Below, one piece after another: positions 34,005 through 43,315 of a stretch of 64,000 bases of DNA (the stretch's first letter is position 1; every line of letters begins with the position of its first letter). The notes below the pieces were generated by a model. That model saw only the letters and a program-made list of their open reading frames with translations, made no database searches and was not told where the DNA came from. The stretch spans positions 61,472 through 125,471 of the forward strand of contig NZ_AUFO01000021.1 in NCBI RefSeq assembly GCF_000426545.1. Direction: 5' to 3'. A program made the position numbers and the translations under genes. The DNA comes from Paenibacillus massiliensis subsp. panacisoli DSM 21345 (GTDB lineage: Bacteria; Bacillota; Bacilli; Paenibacillales; Paenibacillaceae).

Positions 34005-35111
34005 ATGGAAGACCGTACAATTATTCGATTTGACCGGGTTACCAAAAGCTATGATCATGACCCGCCCGTGCTAGCGGATGTCAGCTTTACCATCGAGCGT
34101 GGAAAATTCTATACACTGTTGGGGCCATCTGGCTGTGGGAAGACGACTATTTTACGTATGATTGCAGGATTCGCAGAGCCGACAGAAGGCTCCATCTATT
34201 TGAACGGTAAGCTAGTCAACAAGGTGCCTGCTAATGAGCGCCAGGTCAATACGGTGTTTCAGGACTATGCCTTGTTTCCGCATTTGAACGTATTTGAGAA
34301 CGTGGCCTTCGGACTGCGTATTCGCAAGCTGGGCAAGAAAGAGATTGAAGAGAAGGTAAAGCAGGCACTCAGCTTCGTGAATCTGGACGGCTACGAGCAG
34401 CGGAGTATTGACGAGATGTCTGGTGGGCAGCGCCAGCGTGTAGCTATAGCCCGAGCTATTGTGAATGAGCCGGATGTGCTGCTGCTGGACGAGCCCCTGT
34501 CGGCTCTGGACCTGAAGCTGCGCACGGAAATGCAGTATATTTTGCGGGAGATGCAGCAGCGTCTGGGCATCACCTTCATCTTCGTTACACACGACCAGGA
34601 GGAAGCCTTGGCCATGTCCGATGAGATTTTCGTCATGAACCGGGGGAAGATCGAGCAGAGCGGTACGCCTAATGACATCTATGATGAGCCGATTAACCGC
34701 TTCGTGGCGGATTTCGTCGGGGAGTCCAACATTGTGCCAGCTCGCATGATTGCGGATTATCAGGTCGAATTCAATGGCCGTCAGTTCGAGTGTGTGGATG
34801 GTGGCTTGCGCCCGAATGAGGCGGTGGAGATTGTCATTCGCCCGGAGGACCTGGTTATTACAGGTGTGAACGAAGGAAAGCTGAGGGTAAAGGTCGATAC
34901 CCAATTGTTCCGGGGCGTTCATTATGAGATCAGCTGCTATGATGATTCCGGACAGGAATGGCTGGTGCACTCCACCAAGCGCGCGGACCCGGGCAGTGAG
35001 ATTGGACTGTACTTCGATCCTGAAGCCATTCATGTTATGAGATTCGGGGAAACGGAAGAGGAATTTGACCGTCGTCTGGAGGCCTACGAAGAGGTGCAGC
35101 ATGTCCAGTAA
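34005..35111 (+). CDS. potA: Spermidine/putrescine ABC transporter, ATP-binding protein
   Basis: A 368-residue ATPase that starts at 34005, five bases after AGGAGGAG; an upstream in-frame extension lacks a site. Walker A is GPSGCGKTT near residue 40, the Q-loop follows at [10 protein letters not shown], the signature is MSGGQRQR, Walker B is [12 protein letters not shown] and the switch histidine lies in FVTHDQEEA. The C-terminal 110 residues are a TOBE-type regulatory domain (RPEDLVI). It energises polyamine uptake through PotB and PotC. The last 11 bases overlap potB. Confidence 0.93.
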   Translation: MEDRTIIRFDRVTKSYDHDPPVLADVSFTIERGKFYTLLGPSGCGKTTILRMIAGFAEPTEGSIYLNGKLVNKVPANERQVNTVFQDYALFPHLNVFENVAFGLRIRKLGKKEIEEKVKQALSFVNLDGYEQRSIDEMSGGQRQRVAIARAIVNEPDVLLLDEPLSALDLKLRTEMQYILREMQQRLGITFIFVTHDQEEALAMSDEIFVMNRGKIEQSGTPNDIYDEPINRFVADFVGESNIVPARMIADYQVEFNGRQFECVDGGLRPNEAVEIVIRPEDLVITGVNEGKLRVKVDTQLFRGVHYEISCYDDSGQEWLVHSTKRADPGSEIGLYFDPEAIHVMRFGETEEEFDRRLEAYEEVQHVQ

Positions 35112-35910
35112 TACACGCACAGTCTACTTGCTGCCCTACTACCTCTGGATTGTGGTATTCGTGATCGCGCCAGTGCTGCTGGTGCTCTATTATTCCTTTT
35201 TTGATGTGAATGGGGAATTTACGCTACAGAACTACGCGAATTTCCTAACGCCTGTCTATTTGCAAATGACATTGAGCTCATTTTGGTACGCTCTGCTGGT
35301 GACCGTATTTTCACTATTGATTGCCTATCCTGCGGCCTATCTGTTGACCCGTACCAAGCATAAGCAGTTGTGGCTATTGCTCATTATTTTGCCGACCTGG
35401 ATCAATCTGCTGTTGAAGACCTACGCCTTCATTGGCATCTTCGGCACCTACGGACCGATCAACGCTTTGTTCGAGGTGGCTGGACTGGGTCAGCAGCAGA
35501 TTCTGTTCACGAGCTTCAGCTTCGTCTTCGTCTCCGTCTATATCTTCATCCCGTTCATGATTCTACCGATCTATAATGCCTTGGAGGGACTGAAGCCTTC
35601 CTTGCTGGATGCGGCTCGTGATCTGGGTGCTTCGCAGTGGACGACCTTCCGTCGGGTGATCTTCCCGCTCACGCTGGCCGGTGTTCGCTCGGGATGTATG
35701 GCGGTCTTCATACCTGCATTGTCACTATTTATGATTACGAGACTGATCGCCGGCAACCGGGTGATTACGTTGGGTACGGCAATTGAGCAGCATTTCCTTG
35801 TCACACAGGACTGGGGCATGGGCTCTACGGTCGCAGTCTTCCTGATCGTAGCGATGATTGTACTCATGCTGCTGTTTGGCAGCGGACGGGAGGTGCGAGG
35901 TGGGCGGTAA
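35101..35910 (+). CDS. potB: Spermidine/putrescine ABC transporter, permease
   Basis: A 269-residue permease with six membrane helices. The start at 35101 overlaps potA by 11 bp, and GAGGTG lies upstream. The EAA loop that docks to the ATPase appears as [20 protein letters not shown] with the usual P after it (FPLTLAG). The periplasmic loop between helices 1 and 2 contains [16 protein letters not shown]. It forms the channel with PotC. The next gene starts inside its last codons. Confidence 0.93.
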   Translation: MSSNTRTVYLLPYYLWIVVFVIAPVLLVLYYSFFDVNGEFTLQNYANFLTPVYLQMTLSSFWYALLVTVFSLLIAYPAAYLLTRTKHKQLWLLLIILPTWINLLLKTYAFIGIFGTYGPINALFEVAGLGQQQILFTSFSFVFVSVYIFIPFMILPIYNALEGLKPSLLDAARDLGASQWTTFRRVIFPLTLAGVRSGCMAVFIPALSLFMITRLIAGNRVITLGTAIEQHFLVTQDWGMGSTVAVFLIVAMIVLMLLFGSGREVRGGR

Positions 35911-36736
35911 ATTCAAGCTTGCTAACATCTATCTCTTCCTGACCTTTGTCGTGCTGTATGCACCCATTCTGTATCTGATGTATTACTCCTTTAATAGCGG
36001 AGGAACGATGCACGGCTTCGAGGGCTTCACGCTGGAATGGTATGGCGAAGTGTTTCAGGATACGAGGTTGATGATTATCGTCATTAATACCCTTGTGATT
36101 GCGTTGCTCTCGGCAGCCATTGCTACGATTATCGGCATTATGGGGGCACTGGCAATCGACCGGATGCAGCGGAGACGGGTGAAAAATGCGTTGTTGTCAC
36201 TGAACAATGTCCTGATTGTAAGCCCTGATGTCATTATCGGCGCTTCCTTCCTGATTCTGTTCACGATGATCGGCATCAAGCTGGGCTTTGTCTCCGTGCT
36301 GCTGTCACACATCGCATTCAGTATTCCGATTACGGTGCTCATGATTCTGCCACGCTTGCAGGAAATGAGTCCGACACTGATTGATGCGGCCCGCGATCTG
36401 GGTGCTACACGTCGTGACGTGCTTACGAAGGTAATCTTGCCTTTTATCAAGCCTGGGATCTTTACGGGCTTCTTCATGGCCCTCACCTACTCGCTGGATG
36501 ATTTTGCAGTGACTTTCTTCGTCACGGGTAGCGGCTACTCCACCTTGTCTGTCGAGATCTACTCGCGGGCGCGGCAGGGCGTAGCCTTGTCCATTAACGC
36601 TTTGTCTACGCTGATCTTCCTGTTCACGGTCTTGTTGGTTGTCGGCTACTACTTCATTACTCGCAGAACCCAGCAAGCAAGAGATAAAGCTAGACGCGAG
36701 CAGGAGCCTGCGGCGGAAATGGGGGTTCCTAGATGA
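35900..36736 (+). CDS. potC: Spermidine/putrescine ABC transporter, permease
   Basis: A 278-residue permease with six helices. The GTG at 35900 is preferred: GGGAGG lies about 6 bp upstream, and it overlaps potB by 11 bp. An in-frame ATG at 35858 would lie deep in potB. The EAA loop is [20 protein letters not shown]. The segment SLDDFAVTFFVTGSGYSTLS is typical of PotC. It pairs with PotB. Its last four bases (ATGA) overlap potD. Confidence 0.92.
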   Translation: MGGKFKLANIYLFLTFVVLYAPILYLMYYSFNSGGTMHGFEGFTLEWYGEVFQDTRLMIIVINTLVIALLSAAIATIIGIMGALAIDRMQRRRVKNALLSLNNVLIVSPDVIIGASFLILFTMIGIKLGFVSVLLSHIAFSIPITVLMILPRLQEMSPTLIDAARDLGATRRDVLTKVILPFIKPGIFTGFFMALTYSLDDFAVTFFVTGSGYSTLSVEIYSRARQGVALSINALSTLIFLFTVLLVVGYYFITRRTQQARDKARREQEPAAEMGVPR

Positions 36737-37806
36737 AGTCACTTGTACGTGTATTCGTAGCTGTATTTGCAGCATCCTTTATTCTTATGGGCGTAGCTGC
36801 GTGGCTGAACTCGAATCAGGGCTACACAAGCGGCAACACTCTTACGATCTACAACTGGGGTGACTATATCGACCCCGAACTGCTGGATCGCTTTCAGGAG
36901 GAGACAGGTATTACGGTCATCTATCAGACGTTCGACTCCAATGAAGCGATGCTGACGAAGATTGAGCAGGGAGGGACTTCCTTTGATGTGGCGATCCCCT
37001 CGGAATATGCGATCTCCAAGATGAAGGAAGAGAACCTGCTCATCCCTCTGGATCATAGCCAGCTTCCTAACCTGAAGCATATTGATCCGCGGTTTCTGGA
37101 CCTGTCCTTTGATCTTGGCAACCAATACTCCATACCATACTTCTGGGGCACCGTTGGTATTGTCTTCAATCCTGAGCTGACGGAGGGCATCGAGTTCAAT
37201 AGCTGGGATGATCTGTGGGACCCACGACTACGCAATAACATCCTACTGGCAGACGGCGCCCGTGAAGTCATGGGAATGGGACTGAACAGTCTGAATTACT
37301 CGCTGAATGATACGGAAGAGGCGCATTTGCAGGAGGCGTTGACCAAGCTGAAGCAGCTTGCTCCCAACGTCAAGGCTGTCGTAGGGGATGAGATCAAGAT
37401 GCTGCTGGCTAATGAAGAGGCGGCTGTCGGTCTTGTCTGGTCAGGGGATGCCTCTGAGATCATGGATCAGAATGAGAAGCTGGACTATGTGGTGCCAGAG
37501 GAGGGTTCGAATCTCTGGTTCGACAACATGGTCATCCCAAAGACGGCCACCCATGTGGAGGCAGCACATCAGTTCATCAACTTCATGCTTGATCCCGAGG
37601 TAGCGGCTCAGAATGCGGAATACGTAGGTTATTCAACGCCGAATGTGGATGCATTGGCGCTACTGCCGGAGGATATTTCCGGGGATACACGCTTCTATCC
37701 GGAGCCGGAGCTGACTTCAGAGCTGGAGGTCTATGCGAATCTGGGCAAGAGCATGCTGGCGCATTACAACGAGCTATTCCTGCAATTCAAGATGAGCTTG
37801 AAGTAG
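36733..37806 (+). CDS. potD: Spermidine/putrescine-binding protein
   Basis: A 357-residue extracytoplasmic binding protein. The family start LTIYNWGDYIDPELLDRFQEE, the segment FDVAIPSEYAISKM and the polyamine-site region around IPYFWGTVGIVFNPE and WSGDASEIMD are all present. The acidic residues and tryptophans that hold the amine groups in PotD have counterparts here. The N-terminal hydrophobic stretch VFVAVFAASFILMGVAAWL has no lipobox cysteine, so the protein is either anchored by this helix or cleaved by signal peptidase I; most Gram-positive binding proteins are lipoproteins. The operon ends with a terminator at 37914. Confidence 0.93.
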   Translation: MKSLVRVFVAVFAASFILMGVAAWLNSNQGYTSGNTLTIYNWGDYIDPELLDRFQEETGITVIYQTFDSNEAMLTKIEQGGTSFDVAIPSEYAISKMKEENLLIPLDHSQLPNLKHIDPRFLDLSFDLGNQYSIPYFWGTVGIVFNPELTEGIEFNSWDDLWDPRLRNNILLADGAREVMGMGLNSLNYSLNDTEEAHLQEALTKLKQLAPNVKAVVGDEIKMLLANEEAAVGLVWSGDASEIMDQNEKLDYVVPEEGSNLWFDNMVIPKTATHVEAAHQFINFMLDPEVAAQNAEYVGYSTPNVDALALLPEDISGDTRFYPEPELTSELEVYANLGKSMLAHYNELFLQFKMSLK

Positions 37807-37913
37807 CTAGTATCGCGGACCCATCAAGTGTGAGTGTTGAGGACACTTAGAAGGTGTGTAGCAGCATATGCAGGCTTGAAGGTATTCGGAAGAATTTCTC
37901 GGATTCAGACATT

Positions 37914-37955
37914 AAAGGACTCTGCACCACTGAAAGTGGAGGCAGAGTCCTTTTA
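37914..37955 (+). terminator. Terminator of the pot operon
   Basis: AAAGGACTCTGC and GCAGAGTCCTTTT form a long stem with an inner CCACT/AGTGG pair, followed by a T-run. It lies 108 bp after potD. Confidence 0.85.
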
Positions 37956-38063
37956 AGAGTGTTCGGAGGAGTATCAGGTAATGCTCCAAAGAATAGAATA
38001 GGGCAATCAATCTTTCGATTATTATTTTATTGCAATGCTTTATTGATTGGTGGGGTGTAAAAA

Positions 38064-38873
38064 ATGAAATTGTGTGTGATTCTCATTTTTGGACTTATTC
38101 TAGCTTCATGTGGAATAGTTAATAATGATCTATTGATTAGTGGGGAGCTAGCAAATCATAACTACTCAAAGGAATCCAATGATACAGAATTTAAGAAAGA
38201 GGACAAGAATGCAAGCGGAAATATCTTAAATCTCAAAAAGGAAAAGTATACGTATAACAATATAGAGAGTTTTTATCCTGTGCTTGTTAATTTAGAAGAT
38301 TCAGAAAAACAGAGTAGAATAAATACACTATTAAAAAATGACGTTTTGAAAGCCCTGAATAGTTATGTTAATGACAATCCAGACATAGATATTAAACTGG
38401 ATTATATTACACAGCTCAGTGGGAAAGATCTGTTGAGTATTCAGTATCTAGGCACTGGTTATACTAAATCGGGTGTTTACCCTGTTAATATTTCTTTTAC
38501 AACTAATATTGATTTGAACAGCGAGAAGCGGATTATAATCACAGATTTAGTTAAATTAAATGATAATTTTGTTGAGATTCTAAGAAAATCAAAATATATA
38601 TCATATGATCCGGAATTAAATGTTGAATCGCAAGCTAGGGATTATATTAATAGTTTTTCTGACTCTGAGTTACTTTATTACTTGGATCATTCTGACACTT
38701 TCGGTGAGCAGAACGAGTTAGGGATATACACATATATCACGAATGATTCATTGGGCGTTTCCTTTGGAGTTCCCCATGCAATCGGTGACCATGCTGAGTT
38801 CGAGATTAATTTTAATGAAATAAAAGCTGATGCTTTTGTCAAAAAAGAGTGGATAGAAAAATTATCTCAATAA
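38064..38873 (+). CDS. AT-rich lipoprotein with DUF3298/DUF4163-like domain
   Basis: A 269-residue lipoprotein. The signal KLCVILIFGLILASC gives a lipobox L-A-S-C with cysteine 16. The mature part has YPVLVNLEDSEKQSRINTLL and LSIQYLGTGYTKSGVYPVNI and FTTNIDLNSEKRIIITDLV, which match the pattern of DUF4163/DUF3298 domains found in RsiV- and PdaC-like proteins. These regions bind lysozyme or act on peptidoglycan in some members. The gene is much richer in A and T than the pot operon before it, and uses AAA, AAT and TTA codons heavily, a sign of transfer. Binding to a host factor is inferred only. Confidence 0.7.
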   Translation: MKLCVILIFGLILASCGIVNNDLLISGELANHNYSKESNDTEFKKEDKNASGNILNLKKEKYTYNNIESFYPVLVNLEDSEKQSRINTLLKNDVLKALNSYVNDNPDIDIKLDYITQLSGKDLLSIQYLGTGYTKSGVYPVNISFTTNIDLNSEKRIIITDLVKLNDNFVEILRKSKYISYDPELNVESQARDYINSFSDSELLYYLDHSDTFGEQNELGIYTYITNDSLGVSFGVPHAIGDHAEFEINFNEIKADAFVKKEWIEKLSQ

Positions 38874-38976
38874 GTATATAAGTTTTATTCGACCGCCACT
38901 GCAGAAGCAAAGACTCTTAATATCATTTTAGTACAAGAATTCTTTGAATAAGATTCAAAACGCAAAGGAGAAAGTA

Positions 38977-39297
38977 ATGTTCATTGAAGAGATAAAATTA
39001 TGGCTTGAGGAAAAACAAGCAGAGCAGAGGGCTTACGAAAATTTTTGGGTAAACACAGAAAGCTATAGAAAGGAAGAGCCAGAAGAATTTCTGGAATACT
39101 TCCCTGATTATTCGCCTGAGTTCTTGGAAGTGAAAATCCAATCTGTTTCCATTAAATATTCAAATTACCCGGATTTCAACTATAATCATGTAGTTGTCGA
39201 TATTCCGATAAGGTACCGTGGCGAAAATATAGGACTACATAGAGTTTTGTTTAGTTTTGATGGGGAAATAGCTGATGACTTTTATTTTTTTGACTAA
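38977..39297 (+). CDS. Small AT-rich hypothetical protein
   Basis: A 106-residue acidic, aromatic-rich protein. AAAGGAG lies 6 bp before the ATG at 38977. The C-terminal half (FNYNHVVVDIPIRYRGENIG, then LFSFDGEIADDFYFFD) looks like a small beta-sheet domain, as in many immunity-type proteins. I do not recognise a family. It belongs to the same AT-rich island as its neighbours. Confidence 0.6.
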   Translation: MFIEEIKLWLEEKQAEQRAYENFWVNTESYRKEEPEEFLEYFPDYSPEFLEVKIQSVSIKYSNYPDFNYNHVVVDIPIRYRGENIGLHRVLFSFDGEIADDFYFFD

Positions 39298-39329
39298 GAA
39301 GCAAGCGGGCTATAAATAAGGGAGGGTAC

Positions 39330-39581
39330 ATGAAAGGTAAATTATATAAGTATTTTGCATTATTTGATTTTGCTGATGATGGAATAAACGTCACTTTTCC
39401 AGATTTACCAGGATGTATAACATGCGGGCATACAAAAGATGAAGCGAGTGAAATGGCGAAAGAAGCACTTATGCTCTATTTAGAGGATATGATTGAAGAA
39501 AACATCCCACAAGCAACCCAAGTAAATTACTCAATTCTAAAACCTTCAAAACAAATGTTTTTTATAGAAGTCCAGTTGTAA
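39330..39581 (+). CDS. HicB-like antitoxin, orphan
   Basis: An 83-residue protein of the HicB family with the partial RNase H fold: YFALFDFADDGINVTFPDLPG, then CITCGHTKDEASEMAKEALM and the helix YLEDMIEENIP. The C-terminal DNA-binding part found in many HicB proteins is absent or replaced by a beta tail. HicB neutralises the mRNA interferase HicA, but no HicA gene is found on either side; the downstream gap is 13 bp to a terminator. It may be a lone regulator or a relic. Confidence 0.8.
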   Translation: MKGKLYKYFALFDFADDGINVTFPDLPGCITCGHTKDEASEMAKEALMLYLEDMIEENIPQATQVNYSILKPSKQMFFIEVQL

Positions 39582-39594
39582 GAACTACAAATAA

Positions 39595-39629
39595 CCTTGA
39601 AAGGAACTGCTCCTTTCAAGGCTTCTTTT
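39595..39629 (+). terminator. Terminator after hicB
   Basis: The arms CCTTGAAAGGA and TCCTTTCAAGG are perfect 11-mers with loop ACTGC in part, followed by CTTCTTTT. It ends the AT-rich island transcript. Confidence 0.85.
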
Positions 39630-39757
39630 AGGTGGATGCAGCGCACCTCTTATGATTCACTATATTCAACATCGAATAAGAGAAAGCAAGAAGTGACACA
39701 AGACCACTTCTTTAAGCTGCTTTTCTATGGATATACAGTTCCAACCTTTATACAATT

Positions 39758-40912
39758 CTACAATCGCTGCAGAAAGCTCTCCAGTCGATCCAGACCTTGC
39801 TCCAGCACGGATTGTGCACAGGCGTAGGAAAGCCGAATATAGCCTTCTCCGTAGACAGAGAACGCACTTCCAGGAACGACGGCCACCTGCTGCTCCTCCA
39901 GCAAGCGAAGAGCGAAGTCCATGGATTCCATGTTCAGGTGTCGAATGGATGGGAATAGATAGAAGGCTCCTTCAGGCTTCGAGAGCGGCAGTCCCATCGC
40001 AGTTAAGCGTGCATGCACGTAGTCGCGTCTGCTCCGATATTCCTCTTTCATCGGAAGGGCGTCGTCCACTCCGGATGTTAGCGCGGCAATCGCTGCATAT
40101 TGGCTGATCGAGCTGGCACAGGTCACATTGTATTGATGGACCTTCAGCATATGCTGCGTAATCGCAGCTGGAGCCAGCGTGAAGCCTATGCGCCACCCAG
40201 TCATGGAATGGGATTTGGACAGCCCGTTGATGACGATGGTGCGCTCACGCATACCTTCGATCGTAGCAATGGAGGCGTGTGGCATATCATATACGAGCTC
40301 ACTGTAGATTTCATCAGAAATAATGAACAGGTCATGTCCCGACAGGAGACGGGCAATGTCCTGCAGTTCCTCCTGCGTCATGACACGTCCGGTCGGGTTA
40401 GAAGGATAGCCTAGCACGACGGCTTTGGTACGCTCACTCAGATGAGGCTGAATCAGCTCTGCAGTGAGCTTGAATTCACTGTCCCGTGTATCCACCAGAA
40501 CCGGAATGCCACCGCTTAGTCGAATTAAAGGCTCATATCCGGGATAAATCGGACCTGGCAGGATGACTTCATCACCTGGTGTCAAAATCGTACGTAGCGT
40601 AATGTCCAGTGCCTGGCTGGCGCCGTTCGTAATGATGACCTCATCGTTAGGATTATAATGCTGGCCGTATCGTGCTCCTACAAAAGCTGCCGCTGCCTCT
40701 CTCAGCTCAGGCAGTCCGGCATTGGGGGTGTAGACGGTCTTGCCGGCATTCATCGCCTGCTGAGCAGCCTCTACGATATGCGAAGGCGTGGGGAAGTCCG
40801 GCTGTCCAATCGTCAGGGATATGACCCCTGGAATGCTGGCAGCCTTATTGGCGATTTTACGAATTCCACTAATTTGAATATCCTTGACGCTGCTGTTCAG
40901 TAAGTGTTCCAT
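39758..40912 (-). CDS. patA: PatA-like aminotransferase (putative N-acetyl-LL-DAP aminotransferase)
   Basis: A 384-residue class I aminotransferase. The PLP lysine lies in VINGLSKSHSMTGWRIGF; N in GYPSNPTGRV and D/Y in IISDEIYSELVYD complete the cofactor site, and the carboxylate-binding arginine is in GEGYIRLSYA. The N-terminal INKAA-like IANKAASIPGVISLTIGQPD resembles B. subtilis PatA, proposed to make N-acetyl-LL-diaminopimelate. With dapH and the deacetylase 6-8 kb away, this gene could supply the missing middle step. AGGAAGG precedes the ATG. It is monocistronic. The exact substrate is inferred. Confidence 0.82.
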   Translation of the reverse strand: MEHLLNSSVKDIQISGIRKIANKAASIPGVISLTIGQPDFPTPSHIVEAAQQAMNAGKTVYTPNAGLPELREAAAAFVGARYGQHYNPNDEVIITNGASQALDITLRTILTPGDEVILPGPIYPGYEPLIRLSGGIPVLVDTRDSEFKLTAELIQPHLSERTKAVVLGYPSNPTGRVMTQEELQDIARLLSGHDLFIISDEIYSELVYDMPHASIATIEGMRERTIVINGLSKSHSMTGWRIGFTLAPAAITQHMLKVHQYNVTCASSISQYAAIAALTSGVDDALPMKEEYRSRRDYVHARLTAMGLPLSKPEGAFYLFPSIRHLNMESMDFALRLLEEQQVAVVPGSAFSVYGEGYIRLSYACAQSVLEQGLDRLESFLQRL

Positions 40913-41059
40913 CCGTCTGACCTTCCTATTCTACAATAGTCTCGCTATTCAAATGCAAGCTGTGATCCCGACACGGGATGCTAATTGGTTACAGTGTACC
41001 ATAGCACCGTACTGAATGGTCATGAAATATTGATCAGGCTGGTACCTTGACCGAATTGG

Positions 41060-41262
41060 ATTTCAGAATTGAATGGTCTGGAGAGATCCGTGGTTAGCGG
41101 AAAGCGGGGAAGCCCTAGAGAAACGACAGTGGCCGCCTTTAAGCTTGCTGTTCATCCACTTTTACGTCTCGTTCGGAAAGAACAGCAAGCTTAACAGCGG
41201 TCGACAGGGCTCCCCGCTTGCAGCGGCTCTACACTCATATTTGATCTGGTCAAGGTATTAGG
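41060..41262. repeat. Dispersed palindromic repeat, copy B (complete)
   Basis: Perfect 15-bp central arms (TTAAGCTTGCTGTTC at 41139-41153; complement at 41180-41194) enclose a 26-nt loop. The outer arms AAGCGGGGAAGCCCT and AGGGCTCCCCGCTT pair imperfectly. The right outer half, up to TATTAG at about 41258, is nearly the same as in copy D (47241-47310). Confidence 0.8.
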
Positions 41263-41660
41263 AAAGTGGTGAACATTAGTGAATAACATATCTTTACCAA
41301 AGTGCCTTATTTCATGGCGGGACTGACTGAGACCCACTTCAAGACCGCTGCTCGGAATATACTAACATATACACTTCTTTTATATGCCTTCATTACATGA
41401 CACATATACACTTTTTACGTGTGAATACTTCGTTGCTTGAATTGCCCCGAGGCTCCATACGGGTTCGCTTAGCTGGGCATCATCGTCAATTGGTATACTC
41501 GTCCATTAGAGTCTTGCAAGGGATAGGAAGACATTAAGTTGGGGAGACTGTGCACAGATCTATTATGACGGAGTCACCTGCTGGAACACCATAATGAAAA
41601 TCCAGGGATGGAACACTAACCTTGTTATACCCTGTAAAACCCAACATCTTCATATTCCGA

Positions 41661-41690
41661 CTGGCATAACCTGTAACTCGGTCGTATAAT
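41661..41690 (+). promoter_or_regulatory. Candidate aspA promoter
   Basis: CTGGCA (41661-41666) and a perfect TATAAT (41685-41690) are 18 bp apart. They stand 80 bp before the aspA start codon. Confidence 0.5.
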
Positions 41691-41769
41691 GGGTACTGGC
41701 CCCGAGTATTGTTGATTTGGCTCGAATGGCCAGGTTCGGAAGTAATCCACAGCGGAGGAATGAAGGACA

Positions 41770-43179
41770 ATGAGGCTTGAACATGATTTTTTGGGTACAA
41801 AAGAAGTTCCGCCTGATGCCTACTACGGCATTCAGACGATGCGGGCAGCAGAGAATTTCCCGATTACAGGACAGCGTCTGCATCCTGAGCTGATTAAAGC
41901 TATGGCTATGGTCAAAAAAGCAGCGGCAACAGTCAACACGGAGTTGACTCGTCTGCATCATACCAAGGCAGAAGCGATTATTAAGGCTGCTGAGGAGATT
42001 CTCGCTGGGCAATGGCATGATCATTTCATTGTAGATCCAATTCAGGGCGGCGCTGGCACGTCCATTAACATGAATACGAACGAGGTTATCGCGAACCGAG
42101 GGCTGGAGCTGATGGGCTTCACCAAGGGCGATTACCAGCAACTGAGTCCTAATAACCATGTCAACATGGCGCAATCTACGAATGACTCCTTCCCGACGGC
42201 AGTGCATCTGGCTGTCCTGACTATGGTGGATAAGCTATTGGGGACGATGAGCGAGCTGCGCAATGCATTCGAGAAGAAGGCGGAGGAGTTCGACGGTGTC
42301 ATCAAAATGGGTCGTACACATCTGCAGGATGCTGTGCCGATTCGATTGGGACAGGAATTCCAGGCGTATGCACGCGTGTTGGGGCGTGATATCAAGCGTC
42401 TAGCGGCTACCAGAGAGCATCTCCTGAGCATTAATATGGGAGCGACTGCCGTTGGTACCGGACTGAATGCGGATCGGCGTTATATTCAGCGTGTGGCCGA
42501 GGTGCTTGCTGATCTGTCTGGCTATCCGCTGCATGCAGATGATCATCTTGTAGATGCTACTCAGAACACGGATGCCTATACCGAGGTATCAGCCGCATTG
42601 AAGATCTGCATGATGAATATGTCCAAGGTCGCCAATGATATTCGCTTGATGGCTTCAGGGCCGCGGGCGGGCTTTGGAGAATTGATCCTGCCAGCTCGTC
42701 AGCCTGGCTCCTCGATTATGCCGGGCAAAGTCAACCCGGTCATGTGTGAGGTAATTAATCAGATTGCGTTCCAGGTTATCGGCAACGATAATACAATTTG
42801 TCTGGCTTCGGAGGCAGGTCAGCTAGAGCTGAATGTCATGGAGCCGGTACTCGTCTACAATCTGCTGCAATCCCTGGAGATTATGAATCAGGGCTTCATG
42901 GTCTTCCGGGTACATTGTATTGAAGGCATCCAGGCGAATGTGGAGCGTTGCAAATCTTATGTCGATAACAGTGTAGGCATCATTACTGCACTGAATCCAC
43001 ATCTGGGGTATGAGGTCGTCTCGCGTATTGCTCGTGAAGCGATTCAGACAGGCAAATCTGTACGGGAGCTCTGCCTTCTGTATAATGTTTTGACTGAAGA
43101 AGAGCTAGATCTTATTCTGGACCCTTATCAGATGACGCAGCCAGGTATTGCTGGTGAGGCACTGCTGGAGCGGGAATAA
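41770..43179 (+). CDS. aspA: Aspartate ammonia-lyase
   Basis: A 469-residue enzyme of usual length that converts L-aspartate to fumarate and ammonia in the cytoplasm. The family signature GSSIMPGKVNP is present near residue 318, with the catalytic serine of the flexible loop. Other hallmarks are the start RLEHDFLGTKEVPPDAYYGI, GGAGTSINMNTNEVIANRG and KMGRTHLQDAVPIRLGQEF. The G-T-S/T-x-x-N-E segment favours aspartase over fumarase. GGAGG lies 11 bp upstream. It stands alone and ends at a terminator. The second gene often paired with it (ansA) is absent. Confidence 0.94.
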   Translation: MRLEHDFLGTKEVPPDAYYGIQTMRAAENFPITGQRLHPELIKAMAMVKKAAATVNTELTRLHHTKAEAIIKAAEEILAGQWHDHFIVDPIQGGAGTSINMNTNEVIANRGLELMGFTKGDYQQLSPNNHVNMAQSTNDSFPTAVHLAVLTMVDKLLGTMSELRNAFEKKAEEFDGVIKMGRTHLQDAVPIRLGQEFQAYARVLGRDIKRLAATREHLLSINMGATAVGTGLNADRRYIQRVAEVLADLSGYPLHADDHLVDATQNTDAYTEVSAALKICMMNMSKVANDIRLMASGPRAGFGELILPARQPGSSIMPGKVNPVMCEVINQIAFQVIGNDNTICLASEAGQLELNVMEPVLVYNLLQSLEIMNQGFMVFRVHCIEGIQANVERCKSYVDNSVGIITALNPHLGYEVVSRIAREAIQTGKSVRELCLLYNVLTEEELDLILDPYQMTQPGIAGEALLERE

Positions 43180-43189
43180 GCTCATTCTG

Positions 43190-43243
43190 AACGTTCCCTG
43201 TGTAAATGGTAGCTTTACGCTTCCTTTACCTGGGAACGTTTTT
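43190..43243 (+). terminator. Terminator of aspA
   Basis: AACGTTCCC and GGGAACGTT are perfect arms, with an inner GTAAA/TTTAC pair, followed by TTTTC. It lies 10 bp after the stop codon. Confidence 0.8.
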
Positions 43244-43315
43244 CATTGTAGCTGATGGATTCATATGTTTTTTATCCTCGTATGATTATCTAACTTCAGC
43301 AGAAAGGAACGAAAG

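Larger units (their letters stand above)
40913..41769. other. 857-bp divergent intergenic region
   Basis: It separates patA-like (minus) from aspA (plus). It contains repeat copy B (about 41060-41262), two direct copies of ACATATACACTT (41365 and 41402, each followed by a partly complementary half), and the aspA promoter. No protein gene with a ribosome binding site is seen. Confidence 0.5.
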
